NCBI RefSeq assembly: GCF_003123725.1
Contig: NZ_QETA01000002.1
Span: forward strand, 372,001 to 436,000
Length of the DNA stretch: 64,000 bases
Direction: 5' to 3'
From: Corticimicrobacter populi
Lineage (GTDB): Bacteria; Pseudomonadota; Gammaproteobacteria; Burkholderiales; Burkholderiaceae_B
Shown one piece after another: positions 17,602-27,034 of this stretch (position 1 is the stretch's first letter; each line of letters begins with the position of its first letter). A model generated the notes under the pieces. The model had not been told where the DNA came from and ran no database searches. It saw only the letters and a list, made by a program, of their open reading frames with translations. The position numbers and the translations under genes are program-made.

Positions 17602-18606
17602 ATGCTTAAGAAAAAATTCCAAGACGCTCTGGCGAACGCACGCATCGCCGCGCAAGACACCTATCTTGTTCATCTCAATAACGCTGTCGCGGCCATCGAT
17701 GCGAGGCAGGCAGCGGATCCTGAGCTTCAAGCCTATGCGTCCGCGTTGAATGCATTGCTTGACGATTCAAGCTTTGGCGTCAACCCGCACTTGACCAACA
17801 AATTCGCACAGATTCTTGGCGAAGCGCACTTTTGGCTCATGTGTCTTGACAAAGGACTTCGGTTGACGCGCATCGCCGAAGTCAAGAACAAGAAAACGCC
17901 AGACTTTTCAGCTCCAGTCGGCAGCCAGTCCATTTACTTTGAAGTGAAGACGCTGTCGGTTGTGGGGGGCGATGCAGGCATCGCGGACGCCCTGCACTCG
18001 TCACTTGACGCGCACATCGACTTAGAGGCTCAGCAGCGAGCCGGCGCTCGCGTTGCCATTGCGATGTCGGAAGCGCAGCCCTACGGCGACAAGGTCAAGC
18101 ATGATCAGACCTTGTTGAGCGTCATCAATACGCTCGTCGAGAAAGCCCGCGGAAACATCAAGGCAGATCAGTTCGCGATGCCGAACACGTTCTTGGTCAT
18201 CAACCTCAGCATTATTCCGCCATTCATCACGGAACCCAAGGCCTTGAGACCTGCATATCCCGACGACTACATGTTTCCCAAAGCTGTCACCGGCGACCTT
18301 TGGACTCTCGCCTTTGGCAGGACAGGGATGCCCATCTTGGGCATCCCTGAATTCGAGGGAAAGCCATGCGTCGAAGGTTTGTTCGACAAAGTCGGCATCC
18401 TGGCAGATCAAGAATTCTCCGCTGTCGCTGGATTAATTTTTATGATCCATCCGTGGCAGCGGCCTTCGGAACTTTGGGGACTTTTCCGCGGCGCTGACCG
18501 CACCCAGTGGGAAGACGGGAATCCTGATTTGCTGCAACAGCTTCAAGCGCTCACTGGCAAGCTTTGGAACGACTGTGGTGACACGAACGGGTGGCAATTG
18601 CAATAG
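17602..18606 (+). CDS. PD-(D/E)XK nuclease-like protein of unknown function
   Basis: 334 residues not assigned to a named family. It shows a restriction-endonuclease-fold signature: Glu74 in ILGEAHFWL, Pro100-Asp101 in KKTPDFSAP, and Glu114-Val-Lys116 in IYFEVKTLS, spaced as in PD-(D/E)XK nucleases with the Glu on a preceding helix. The N terminus is a basic helical segment and the C terminus a tryptophan-rich region (LWGLFRGADRTQWED). It begins 30 bp after the IS end, so the IS may have removed a partner gene or may provide transcription. Richer in A+T than the chromosomal core. A role in defence is inferred from fold and context only. Confidence 0.6.
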   Translation: MLKKKFQDALANARIAAQDTYLVHLNNAVAAIDARQAADPELQAYASALNALLDDSSFGVNPHLTNKFAQILGEAHFWLMCLDKGLRLTRIAEVKNKKTPDFSAPVGSQSIYFEVKTLSVVGGDAGIADALHSSLDAHIDLEAQQRAGARVAIAMSEAQPYGDKVKHDQTLLSVINTLVEKARGNIKADQFAMPNTFLVINLSIIPPFITEPKALRPAYPDDYMFPKAVTGDLWTLAFGRTGMPILGIPEFEGKPCVEGLFDKVGILADQEFSAVAGLIFMIHPWQRPSELWGLFRGADRTQWEDGNPDLLQQLQALTGKLWNDCGDTNGWQLQ

Positions 18607-18750
18607 TTCATAGGCCGACATGGGTAACAGCCATGACTCTCATTGCAGGGGTGTGTAGTCACGAAGAAATGAGCTGACCGGTCGTGGCTGAGCTAAATAT
18701 GCGGGAGAGCAGCGGGGTACTTTGCAGCACCCCAAGAGCCGAAGATCCAT

Positions 18751-19101
18751 TCAGACAACGATCCGCCCGGCCAGCCGCGCGTCGCGCGCGTAGGCGCTCA
18801 ACCGCATCTCGGCGCGGAACGACAGGTCGCGCTCGATCGGCAGGCCTAGTCGGCCGCGCACCGTCGCCAGCTCGCCCATGCTGACCCAGCCGATCTCCGG
18901 CGCCCCCAGCCCCAGGTCGCAAAGGCCGAAGGCGTGATCGTGGTCATCGGGATCAATCTAGGTCAACAGCCAGGTCGCGCCGGCATTCGGCGTGAACAGC
19001 TTGACCACGGGCGCCGGGTCGAAGTCCGGGTTCCCCAGCGATTCGCGGCCGTTGGCCAGCAGCACGATGCGCTGCTCGTCGGTGATGAGTGCGTGGTTCA
19101 T
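18751..19101 (-). pseudogene. DUF2958 protein gene interrupted by an in-frame amber codon
   Basis: Reading the minus strand from the ATG at 19101 gives MNHALITDEQRIVLLANGRE... to ATWLLT, then TAG at 18960-18958. The same frame continues without a break as IDPDDHDHAFGLCDLGLGA, GWVSMGELATVRGRLGLPIE and RDLSFRAEMRLSAYA to TGA at 18753. The whole pattern (FTPNAGATWLLT, FGL, ELG-like GAPEIGW, R-G-GLPIERD) matches DUF2958 proteins carried on conjugative elements, where the residue at the stop is normally Glu (E-I/F-D). One G-to-T change (GAG to TAG) explains it. About 116 codons in total. Confidence 0.8.
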
Positions 19102-19544
19102 GGTGAACTCCTGAAAGGTTGCCTGGCGGAATTGCCCAGCCCTTCCGGGGCACGGCGCAGCGCAAGGAGTCAGGGGGCGCAGACGGCCGCCAGGACGCAA
19201 GCGCGCTCGGCGCGCGCCGCCCTTGACGGCGAGAACGCCGTGATACGGTGAAGGGAACAGCAAGACCGCCCACACCCTGCCCAATAGACACACCCGTCTT
19301 TGAGCAAGCGGAGCGCGCAGGCCCGCGAGGGCCGAAGGCGTCAGGGATCAGAGCCGAATTGATGAGATTCGGCACGAGGCGCGGGGCGGAGCCCGCGAGC
19401 CCGACGGCGGAACGCCGGGACGCCGGGACGCGACACAGTACCTGCATGCGTGCAAAACGCCTGCGCTCTGGCAAACGCCTTGTAACATGTATGGGCAGCG
19501 GCGGGCCGGCATTTGTGCGGCGCTTCTAGAAAACGAGAACCTTT
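19102..19544. other. Non-coding, GC-rich stretch upstream of the DUF2958 relic and the Gabija-like pair
   Basis: 443 bp between divergent starts. No reading frame on either strand looks like protein: frames of up to about 170 codons exist but are Arg/Pro-rich frame shadows of GC-rich sequence. It probably holds the original leader of the DUF2958 gene and the promoter of the nuclease-helicase operon; no specific element could be named. Confidence 0.5.
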
Positions 19545-21683
19545 ATGCACATCTCCAAGCTAAGCCTGGTCAACTACAGAAACTTCGCCAACACCAAACT
19601 CCGGTTCCAGAAGGGCATCAACACCATCATTGGCGAAAACGGATCAGGTAAAACGAACCTGTTTCGAGCGATCAGGCTACTGCTCGATGACAACATGATC
19701 CGATCCGCCTACCGGTTGGATTCCACGGACTTTCATAGAGCTTTGGGAAGGTGGCAAGGCCATTGGATCATCATCAGCCTTGAATTCGAGGAGATCTCCG
19801 CTGATGAAGCAGTCCAGGCCTTGTTCCGGCACGGGACGGGCGGCATCGATGATGACGCAATCGGCAAAGCCACCTACAACCTCATCTTCCGCCCAAAGAA
19901 AGAGATCAGGCTTCGCCTCTCTCAATTGGACGATGGCGACCACGCTGGTCTCGCTGCGATCCTGGCTCCTGTCACTCTGGACGACTACGAAACCATCTTC
20001 ACGGGCCGGAGCGACGCTGACTTCAATGACGAGGCCTTCTACAAGGAGGTGGTCGGTGACTTCGAGAACGCCAGGTTCAACGAAGAAATCGAGTTTCCCG
20101 CCATCGGCGCCAAGATTCCCAGCGTGTTGTCCGTTTCCAAGGAGATTTCCTTCACCTTCGTACAGGCACTTAGAGACGTTGTATCGGAGTTCCACAACAA
20201 CAGGACCAATCCACTTTTGTCGCTGCTCAAAGGCAAAAGTGGTGATATCGACCCAGTGGCATTCCAGCTCATCACCGACGGGGTGAAGGCTTTGAATGAC
20301 TCGATCGAGGCGTTGCCGGATGTGCAAGCCGTCCGGACCGATATAAGGGACACCATCAAGGATGCAGCGGGCGAGGCGTACTCTCCCTCATCCTTGTCGA
20401 TCAAGTCCGATCTGCCTGACGAAGCTGACAAATTGTTCCAGTCGCTCAAGCTGTTTGTCGGCGAATCGGGAGAAGGCCACGAAGGGCCGATCCATGAGTT
20501 GAGCCTGGGTGGCGCGAACCTGATCTTCCTCACCTTGAAACTGCTGGAATTCAAGTATCAGAAAGCCAAGCAGTCGATCGCCAACTTCTTGTTGATCGAA
20601 GAGCCAGAGGCCCACATCCACACACACATTCAGAAGACGCTGTTCGACAGACTTCAGTACGACGACACCCAGATCATCTACTCGACCCATTCGACGCATA
20701 TCTCAGAGGTCAGCAACGTCCAGAACGTAAATATTCTTGGCCGGGAGCGAGATCGGTGCGAGGCCTACCAACCGTCCACGGGCCTGGGCCCAGAAGAGAT
20801 CGGCAACATCCAACGCTATCTGGATGCGGTTCGCAGCAACCTGTTGTTTGCCAAGAGTGTCATTCTGGTAGAGGGCGATGCCGAAGAAATCCTGATCCCG
20901 ATTCTGGTCAAGAAGGTGCTGGGCATCAGTCTGGATGAACTCGGAATCAGTTTGATCAACATCCGAAGCACCGGTTTCCAGAACGTAGCCGTTCTTTTCC
21001 ACGATGATCGAATCCGAAAGCGGTGCAGCATCGTCACCGACCTCGACAAGTCCATCATTGACACAACGCCCGCGGGGGGCGACCCCGAGGAGGTGCTTCG
21101 GCGCAAGAAAAAATACCAAGCCTCTCAGGAGAAGGGCATCGCCAGGAAGGTGATTCTGGAAGAGTCGTTCAAAGACAACCCTTGGGTTACGTCATTTTTT
21201 TCTCCCCACACTTTCGAGGTTGATTTCGTTGCTGCTGGAAATGGGCGCAAAGTGGTCGGCATACTTCCTGATGTCTATAAAGACGCGCCAACTATCGCAA
21301 CGGCCACAGCAGAGCTTGAGTCACCGGACATCGCGCTGTACGGCCAGCGCGTGCTGACCATGGCGGGCAACTATGGCAAAGGGTGGTTCGCCATTTTGCT
21401 GGGGAAGAAGATCGATCCACAAACAGCCATCCCGGCGTACATCCTTGATGCCATCGCCTTCGCGCACCCAGTAGTCACAAAAGAAGTCTGGTTCAATGTG
21501 CTCAGCTATCGCGTCAACTACATTGATGCGGAGGATCTTGTCACCGCATCGGCGGTCTTTGACGGATTCAGGGCCAAATTGCTGGCTTTCAGAAAGGGAG
21601 ACCTCGATTTCGTTGACATCAGAAACGAAATGCTGGCCACCTTCCCCGACGATCGCATCAACGACATCCTCAGGGTCTTTTAG
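19545..21683 (+). CDS. gajA: OLD-family ATPase/TOPRIM endonuclease, Gabija GajA-like
   Basis: 712 residues. N-terminal ABC-type ATPase: Walker A GENGSGKTN (30-38), signature-like ELSLGGANL (318-326), Walker B FLLIEEPEAH (348-357) and His switch STHSTH (380-385). C-terminal TOPRIM nuclease: LVEGDAEE (441-448, Glu443) and TDLDKS (498-503, the DxD pair). In GajA this assembly forms a tetramer that nicks DNA when nucleotide levels fall during phage infection. The UvrD-like helicase gene starts 2 bp after its stop, the defining Gabija (class 2 OLD) layout. It is longer than the about 580-residue reference GajA, so it may be a divergent or related OLD-helicase system. Confidence 0.82.
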   Translation: MHISKLSLVNYRNFANTKLRFQKGINTIIGENGSGKTNLFRAIRLLLDDNMIRSAYRLDSTDFHRALGRWQGHWIIISLEFEEISADEAVQALFRHGTGGIDDDAIGKATYNLIFRPKKEIRLRLSQLDDGDHAGLAAILAPVTLDDYETIFTGRSDADFNDEAFYKEVVGDFENARFNEEIEFPAIGAKIPSVLSVSKEISFTFVQALRDVVSEFHNNRTNPLLSLLKGKSGDIDPVAFQLITDGVKALNDSIEALPDVQAVRTDIRDTIKDAAGEAYSPSSLSIKSDLPDEADKLFQSLKLFVGESGEGHEGPIHELSLGGANLIFLTLKLLEFKYQKAKQSIANFLLIEEPEAHIHTHIQKTLFDRLQYDDTQIIYSTHSTHISEVSNVQNVNILGRERDRCEAYQPSTGLGPEEIGNIQRYLDAVRSNLLFAKSVILVEGDAEEILIPILVKKVLGISLDELGISLINIRSTGFQNVAVLFHDDRIRKRCSIVTDLDKSIIDTTPAGGDPEEVLRRKKKYQASQEKGIARKVILEESFKDNPWVTSFFSPHTFEVDFVAAGNGRKVVGILPDVYKDAPTIATATAELESPDIALYGQRVLTMAGNYGKGWFAILLGKKIDPQTAIPAYILDAIAFAHPVVTKEVWFNVLSYRVNYIDAEDLVTASAVFDGFRAKLLAFRKGDLDFVDIRNEMLATFPDDRINDILRVF

Positions 21684-21685
21684 CC

Positions 21686-23485
21686 ATGTTCGAATGGGAC
21701 AAGGATGATCTGAATCCGGAGCAGGAAGCTGCCATTCTGGAGCCTGGAAGCGTTTTTCTCATAGCATGCCCTGGCAGCGGAAAGACCCGCACGCTGACCT
21801 ACAAGATCGCCTATGAGTTGTCCAGACTGGAATCGAACAAGCAGTTCGTTGTTGCAATCACGTATACGCACCGCGCGGCCGACGAGATCCATGAGCGCAT
21901 TGAGGACCTTGGGGTGGACACATCCCGACTATGGATAGGAACGATCCATTCGTTCTGTCTTGAGTGGATACTGAAGCCGTACGGCATCTATCACGAGGCG
22001 TTGGATCGCGGCTTCCGCGTGATCGATCAGCACGAACGCGAGAAGCTTCTGGAAGCGCTGTGCAAGCCTTACCAGAAACCAAAAATAACGGTATGGGACT
22101 GTGACTTCTATTTCACCGAAGCTGGCTATGTGCTTTCTTGCCAGCAGGATTGGAAGCATGCCGGCTTGCACGCCATATTGGGCCAGTACTTCGAGGTTCT
22201 GCAGGAAAGTCGGCAGATAGACTTCGAATTCATTCTCTACTATGCGTACCAACTCATCGCCCGTCGGCCTGCAATCAGCACCCTTCTGGCGCAGTTGTTC
22301 TCTTTCGTGTTGGTCGACGAGTATCAGGACACCAAGCGAATTCAGTATTCGATCATCACGGCCATCTTGAAAGCCGGTCACGGGGCGACGAAGGCCTTCA
22401 TCGTTGGAGATCCCAACCAAGCAATTTACCAATCGCTCGGCGGATACCCGATTGCCTTCGAGGATTTCAAGGCGATGGCTGGCATCGACATTGAGGAGCT
22501 TCAGCTATCGAGGAATTACCGCTCGTCCGAGCGCATTATCAATTACTTCGGAAACTACAACGTCCACGCCACTCTCATCGAGGCCGCTTCCAGCGAAAAG
22601 GCGTATCCAAGCCTTATTTCGTTCAACGACGCGGTGAATAAGGCGGGTTTGGAGGCGGAGCTGATTCGACTCATTCGCTTCAACATCGAGACGGTTGGAA
22701 TAGCCCCGCATGAGGTATGCGTGCTTGCACCGCAGTGGATGCATTTGGCAAGTATGACCCGCCGCCTTGTCGCGAGCATGCCGGAGTATCCATTCGATGG
22801 TCCCGGCATGGTCCCCTTCGCAAGAGATCCAGATAATTTTTGGTACAGGCTTTCAAAGATTACCCTTACACAGGCGTCGCCGGGCATGTATGTGCGAAGA
22901 CTGCGATGGGCCGGGGAGATTCTGAATGACTTGGAGGCTGCGGGTGTGAGCGTATCCAAGCTCACGCGGAAGTCATTTTTGAGGGAGTGCAACGCGATCA
23001 AGATCGACGAAGAGGATGGCCTCAACTACCTCCGTGCATTTTTCGAAACGCTGTTTGCGAACCTAGCGATCGACTTTCGCCTCTTCACGCTCCTACGAGA
23101 ACATCACGACGCATTCTTCGAAAGTTCGCAGGTGCGGATTGAAAAACTGAAGAAGGAAGGTACCGAGATCATCGGCGACATTGCGACATTCCGGAAGGTT
23201 TTTCAAAGCAGGAGCGGGATCACTATTTCCACGATCCACGGAATCAAGGGCGCAGAGTTCGATACGGTCATCGCCTATGCCTTACTGGAGAACGTTCTTC
23301 CCAATCGGAATGACCCGAATGGCCAAGAGAGTGCGATGAAATTGCTGTATGTCATCGGCTCACGTGCAAGGAAGAATCTGCACCTAATCTCGGAGCGAGA
23401 ACGCATCGATGGATATACCCGTGACGAGTACCAAACAACTTTGAAGCTTGCTGCATGCAATTTCAAGTACAACCAGATTCCATAG
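21686..23485 (+). CDS. gajB: UvrD/Rep-like superfamily 1 helicase, Gabija GajB-like
   Basis: 599 residues with the full SF1A motif set: Walker A CPGSGKT (28-34), Ia TYTHRAA (59-65), GTIHSF (85-90), DEYQDT (211-216), GDPNQAIY (241-248), LSRNYRSSERI, STIHGIKGAEFD and the motif VI variant KLLYVIGSRARKNL. In Gabija, GajB binds the GajA tetramer and its ATPase responds to DNA ends. The start is 2 bp after the preceding stop, so the two are co-translated. The reference GajB is about 494 residues; here the region between motifs IV and V is expanded (roughly residues 330-500). Confidence 0.85.
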   Translation: MFEWDKDDLNPEQEAAILEPGSVFLIACPGSGKTRTLTYKIAYELSRLESNKQFVVAITYTHRAADEIHERIEDLGVDTSRLWIGTIHSFCLEWILKPYGIYHEALDRGFRVIDQHEREKLLEALCKPYQKPKITVWDCDFYFTEAGYVLSCQQDWKHAGLHAILGQYFEVLQESRQIDFEFILYYAYQLIARRPAISTLLAQLFSFVLVDEYQDTKRIQYSIITAILKAGHGATKAFIVGDPNQAIYQSLGGYPIAFEDFKAMAGIDIEELQLSRNYRSSERIINYFGNYNVHATLIEAASSEKAYPSLISFNDAVNKAGLEAELIRLIRFNIETVGIAPHEVCVLAPQWMHLASMTRRLVASMPEYPFDGPGMVPFARDPDNFWYRLSKITLTQASPGMYVRRLRWAGEILNDLEAAGVSVSKLTRKSFLRECNAIKIDEEDGLNYLRAFFETLFANLAIDFRLFTLLREHHDAFFESSQVRIEKLKKEGTEIIGDIATFRKVFQSRSGITISTIHGIKGAEFDTVIAYALLENVLPNRNDPNGQESAMKLLYVIGSRARKNLHLISERERIDGYTRDEYQTTLKLAACNFKYNQIP

Positions 23486-23579
23486 CCCTTGGGATACTCG
23501 TTGCCGTCGCCCCATATACATGTGGCAGAGATTTTTTCTTGCTGTAGGGCGGTTCGGCCCTAGAAACACAGAGGTGTCA

Positions 23580-25595
23580 ATGGCACAAGGGTCCAGCACC
23601 TGGCAGGTGAGAAGCGCGACTTCCGCAGATCGGCGCACGATCTCCGGCAGCAGCGTGCCGCTGAAGTGGGCCCACGATGCGCGCACCGGCGAGCCTCGCT
23701 ACATCCACGATGCCGAGGTCTCCGAAGGTCGGGCCGAATGCCAATGCCCGTCCTGCCATCTTTCTCTGACGCCGGTGCTGGCTGGTCAGCCTCTGCACCG
23801 CAACCCCACAGCGCACTTTCGCCACCCCAAGGGCGCTCAGAAAGATGACTGCACGCTTGTCGCTGCGCGGCTCGCGGCGATTCGAAACCTCCAGGAGCGA
23901 GGTTTCATAGATCTGCCTCGACACAGGAGATCGGCTTCTGCCGTCGGGTTCAGCGGTCAAGGGTATGAGGGCTGGGCCGAGATACCGGCACGACGCGTCT
24001 CGATTGCCGGCGCGGTACTCCACGACCATGCCACTGCGCTGCTGACGCTGGACGACGGCAGCGAACTCCTGGTCGATCTCACCGGCCAGCGCAAGCTTGG
24101 CGGCGATGGCCATTGGCGGGCGATCGTTACGGTATCCCTGTCCGATCCCGCCATCGCGATGATGGCTCCAGAAGAGATCCGCGCACGGCTGCGGTTGCTC
24201 CCAGACATCCAGTGGTGCACCCATTGGAACGACCAGGCTCTGCAGGCGGCAGCTGCCGCACAGGCCCGTCAGGCCGCGCTGGACGCCATGGATGCATGGG
24301 GAGATGCGGAGGAAACCTCGTTTCATCGCAGCCTGTCTCCTGATCTGGATCCTGCCGTCGCCCTGCAACTGCGTCGCGAGACGCTGCTGCACAGCGAAGT
24401 GAAGGCGATCCTGGAGCAGTCCTCGCACATCGCAACGCCGGGCCTCGATGTGGAGGTGATCCGCGACGCCCCTGACGAGTTCAGCGGTGAATGGGAGAGC
24501 AACACGCTTCGCATGCAATGGTTGACCGGATCCACGACGCTGTCGCTTGAAAAGACTCGGCTGGAAAAGCAGCAGGGCAGCATCGTCCCCGACGTCATCA
24601 GCACGCTGCGCGAGCCTCGGCCTTTCATCTTCGGGGTGGTGGAAACCTGGCTCGATGATGGATTCGAGGAATTGATCGAAGACAGCCACAGCAGCCAGCG
24701 TTGGCCTGAGACCTTGCTGGTTGAAGTCACCGTGACGCACGGCATCGATCAGGAAAAGCTGCGCCGCATCCAGGCGCTTGACCTTCCAACATTGGAAATA
24801 GACATCGGATCGCTTGGCGGCCGGGTCACCCGGGAGGGACTGCGTCGCCTGGTGGTGGACGAGACCATCGGCAAGCGCTGGGTCCATCACCCAGCCTGGC
24901 GTTTTCGTCGCCAACTCCTCGAAATGGAATTGGACCAGCACCCGGTCACAGTCCGCTTCCAGCAGCGCTTGACCGAACTGAGGCGCCCTCGGCTGCTCGC
25001 GACACCGGCATCGGAGTGGGCATCGATCTATCTGGCGGCCGCCACGGAATTCCACGATACCAACACCCGCATCGACAAGGCCAGGCGAACGCATCGAGGA
25101 GAAGGCCCCAAGCCCGAACTATTGGGCAAGGACAGCGAGCCCTGGCAGCGGCTCACGGAGGCAGCCGAAGCACTTGCCGTTCACGGCTACCCAGGCGCAG
25201 CCGACCCCGAGATGGCGGGGCTTGCGGGCATCGTCCCAAGGCTGCTGTCGATCCAGCATGACCGCGGCGTCGGCTATGCATTCGACACGGGTTATCAGGT
25301 TCTCAACGCCATCATGCAGAGCGGCGCCGACTACCAGCAATGGCATACGCTGTACCCCATGGCGGTCAAAGCCTACGGCCTGGAGTCCAGATTCACGGCC
25401 AAGCAGGCTGAGCGCTACGCATCCTGGCGTCAAAGGATCATTGACAAGGTGGAAGCCGGCGATGCAACCCACCTGCGGCCGGCGCGCTACGACGCGGTAC
25501 TCAGCGTGCTTTTCCCCGACATGGCACCGCGCCTTGCGAATGGCTACGGCAGAGAGCCACGGCCCGCACAGTTGGAACAGGAGTCTGGCGGCTGA
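23580..25595 (+). CDS. CoiA-like nuclease with zinc-finger-like N terminus
   Basis: 671 residues. The N terminus has a Cys/His cluster like that of CoiA-family proteins: C56-x2-C59, H79, H82, C91, in the context CPSCHLSLTPVLAG and NPTAHFRHPKG. The middle and C-terminal part (about 270-410) shows the CoiA/PD-(D/E)XK pattern: SEVKAILEQ, VPDVISTLR (Asp338), LLVEVTVTHG (Glu382) with following Lys393, then LPTLEIDIGSL. The rest is helical. It is co-oriented with the helicase gene after a 94-bp gap that contains a small hairpin (TAGGGC/GCCCTA near 23545-23562), and it is visibly more GC-rich than the helicase gene, so it may be a separate acquisition. GAGGTG precedes the ATG. Biological role unknown. 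Confidence 0.65.
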   Translation: MAQGSSTWQVRSATSADRRTISGSSVPLKWAHDARTGEPRYIHDAEVSEGRAECQCPSCHLSLTPVLAGQPLHRNPTAHFRHPKGAQKDDCTLVAARLAAIRNLQERGFIDLPRHRRSASAVGFSGQGYEGWAEIPARRVSIAGAVLHDHATALLTLDDGSELLVDLTGQRKLGGDGHWRAIVTVSLSDPAIAMMAPEEIRARLRLLPDIQWCTHWNDQALQAAAAAQARQAALDAMDAWGDAEETSFHRSLSPDLDPAVALQLRRETLLHSEVKAILEQSSHIATPGLDVEVIRDAPDEFSGEWESNTLRMQWLTGSTTLSLEKTRLEKQQGSIVPDVISTLREPRPFIFGVVETWLDDGFEELIEDSHSSQRWPETLLVEVTVTHGIDQEKLRRIQALDLPTLEIDIGSLGGRVTREGLRRLVVDETIGKRWVHHPAWRFRRQLLEMELDQHPVTVRFQQRLTELRRPRLLATPASEWASIYLAAATEFHDTNTRIDKARRTHRGEGPKPELLGKDSEPWQRLTEAAEALAVHGYPGAADPEMAGLAGIVPRLLSIQHDRGVGYAFDTGYQVLNAIMQSGADYQQWHTLYPMAVKAYGLESRFTAKQAERYASWRQRIIDKVEAGDATHLRPARYDAVLSVLFPDMAPRLANGYGREPRPAQLEQESGG

Positions 25596-25720
25596 ACTCT
25601 CGCGCGATCATCAACTTGTCGCGGCATTCTGAAGGGCCGGTCAGGACTGACAGCGGCGACTCACTGCTATTGGACGTCAACCGAGCAAGTGATTCCATCC
25701 ATACGGCTTTCCAGGCTGTC

Positions 25721-27034
25721 CTAAGCGGGACGAGAAGGACCAAGAAGATCCGACAGCGCCTGCTCCCGTGCCATTCCTGGTTGCCGGGACAGTCGAACCA
25801 ATGCGCCTGCGGTTCGCCTTGCCAGACTGCGTGCCAACAATCTTTGCTTCGTTGAAATGCGTTGAACTCCAGACCGCCCATGAATGAATGCGCTTCTCAA
25901 GTCGAACAGACTCTCATAGTCCCGCTCTGCCTTCTCTTCGCCGACCGCGGCACGTAGGCGGGCTGCGACGCGCTTGGTCGCCGATAGTTTGGGACGGGGA
26001 TCGTTATTGGGTCGCAACCCTCGCCTGTGGTCGCTCTCCAAGCCCAATGCCGCCTCGATGACCGTCAGGTGGGCGATGAACTCGTCGATGCCACTTGCGA
26101 GGAACGCTCGCACAAGAAAATGCACCACCGGGGTTTCGAACAGGGAGGTCGCACGAGCGGCCTGCACTTCATTCCATGCAGTGTCGTTGACCCATTGCAG
26201 TCCCGCTGTCGCCGCGTTGTCGAGGGGCAGTATGGTGCGGCGCTCGATTTCTATTTCCTCGCCCCACTCATCCTGGTAGATGTAAGGTTCAAAGGACAGA
26301 GTCTCTGCGCTGGGCGGGAGAGTGGGCGATACGAACAAGTCGTCGTCCAGCGTGTATATCCATGGCACACGGAATCCGCGCCAATCGACCTCGTTCAAGG
26401 TAGACCAATCCTCCCACGGGGCGAGGAGAAGGAAAAAAAGCGCATCCTCTACGGCCTGGGGAAAACGGCCACGATGCGGCTCGATCTCACCAAGATCACG
26501 CGAGAAATCCATGTCCCCGAATGAGAACGCGCGCGCATTCGGCTTTGCTTGAACAAGTACTTCTTCCTCCACGACCAGCCATTGGAACTCGGACAGGCGC
26601 TTCGCGTCCGAAGTCAAAGTATGGAAGTGGCGGCTCAGTCTCGGCCAGTCGAAGAGATCGTCTAGTTCTGCCGCGCTGAACCATGCAACGCGTGCGTTGC
26701 CGAACGTCATCGAGGGCAGTTCGTCGGCAAGATCGAGAGGACAGAGATGGCGCCGGGTGATGGAACTGCGCGAGAAGGCTTTCACCAACATCTCTGCCAC
26801 GGTCGGCAAGTCGAGAGCCTGCACCCTGTGACCGGCAGGCAAGCCACATGGCAGGCCAAGGGATCTGAGTGCGTTGCTCAGTGCAAAGGTGGCCTTGCCG
26901 CTGCCAGTGCGTTGCGCGATCAATTCGCTCAGCGCTGTGAAGGCGGGTGCCGACAACAGGTTGTCGGGGCCTGGCGGCGGAATCCGCCACAGGGCTTCCA
27001 ACGTGGCGAGAAGTTTCTCGTCTACCGATATCAT
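25721..27034 (-). CDS. HEPN-type protein, third gene of the HEPN operon
   Basis: 437 residues, no named family recognised. The C-terminal domain resembles Apea-like HEPN proteins: LTVIEAALGLESD, then FDLRSAFIHGRS with Arg380 and His385 in the R-x4-H arrangement that forms the RNase site of HEPN domains. The first 300 residues are Trp-rich and acidic (WFSAAELDDLFDWPRL, LLLAPWEDW, VPWIYTLDDDLF) and may be a sensor. Its ATG overlaps the stop of the preceding gene (ATGA at 27031-27034). It converges on the CoiA-like gene. RNase activity is inferred from the motif only. Confidence 0.6.
   Translation of the reverse strand: MISVDEKLLATLEALWRIPPPGPDNLLSAPAFTALSELIAQRTGSGKATFALSNALRSLGLPCGLPAGHRVQALDLPTVAEMLVKAFSRSSITRRHLCPLDLADELPSMTFGNARVAWFSAAELDDLFDWPRLSRHFHTLTSDAKRLSEFQWLVVEEEVLVQAKPNARAFSFGDMDFSRDLGEIEPHRGRFPQAVEDALFFLLLAPWEDWSTLNEVDWRGFRVPWIYTLDDDLFVSPTLPPSAETLSFEPYIYQDEWGEEIEIERRTILPLDNAATAGLQWVNDTAWNEVQAARATSLFETPVVHFLVRAFLASGIDEFIAHLTVIEAALGLESDHRRGLRPNNDPRPKLSATKRVAARLRAAVGEEKAERDYESLFDLRSAFIHGRSGVQRISTKQRLLARSLARRTAGALVRLSRQPGMAREQALSDLLGPSRPA

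Noticed and set aside
18659-18922. Possible minus-strand gene in the region of the DUF2958 relic
   Set aside because: Arg/Ala-rich translation in a different frame from the clear DUF2958 frame; explained as a shadow of the pseudogene.
18953-19474. 173-codon minus-strand open frame upstream of DUF2958
   Set aside because: No domain, runs through the DUF2958 start in another frame, and is rich in Arg, Ala and Pro.
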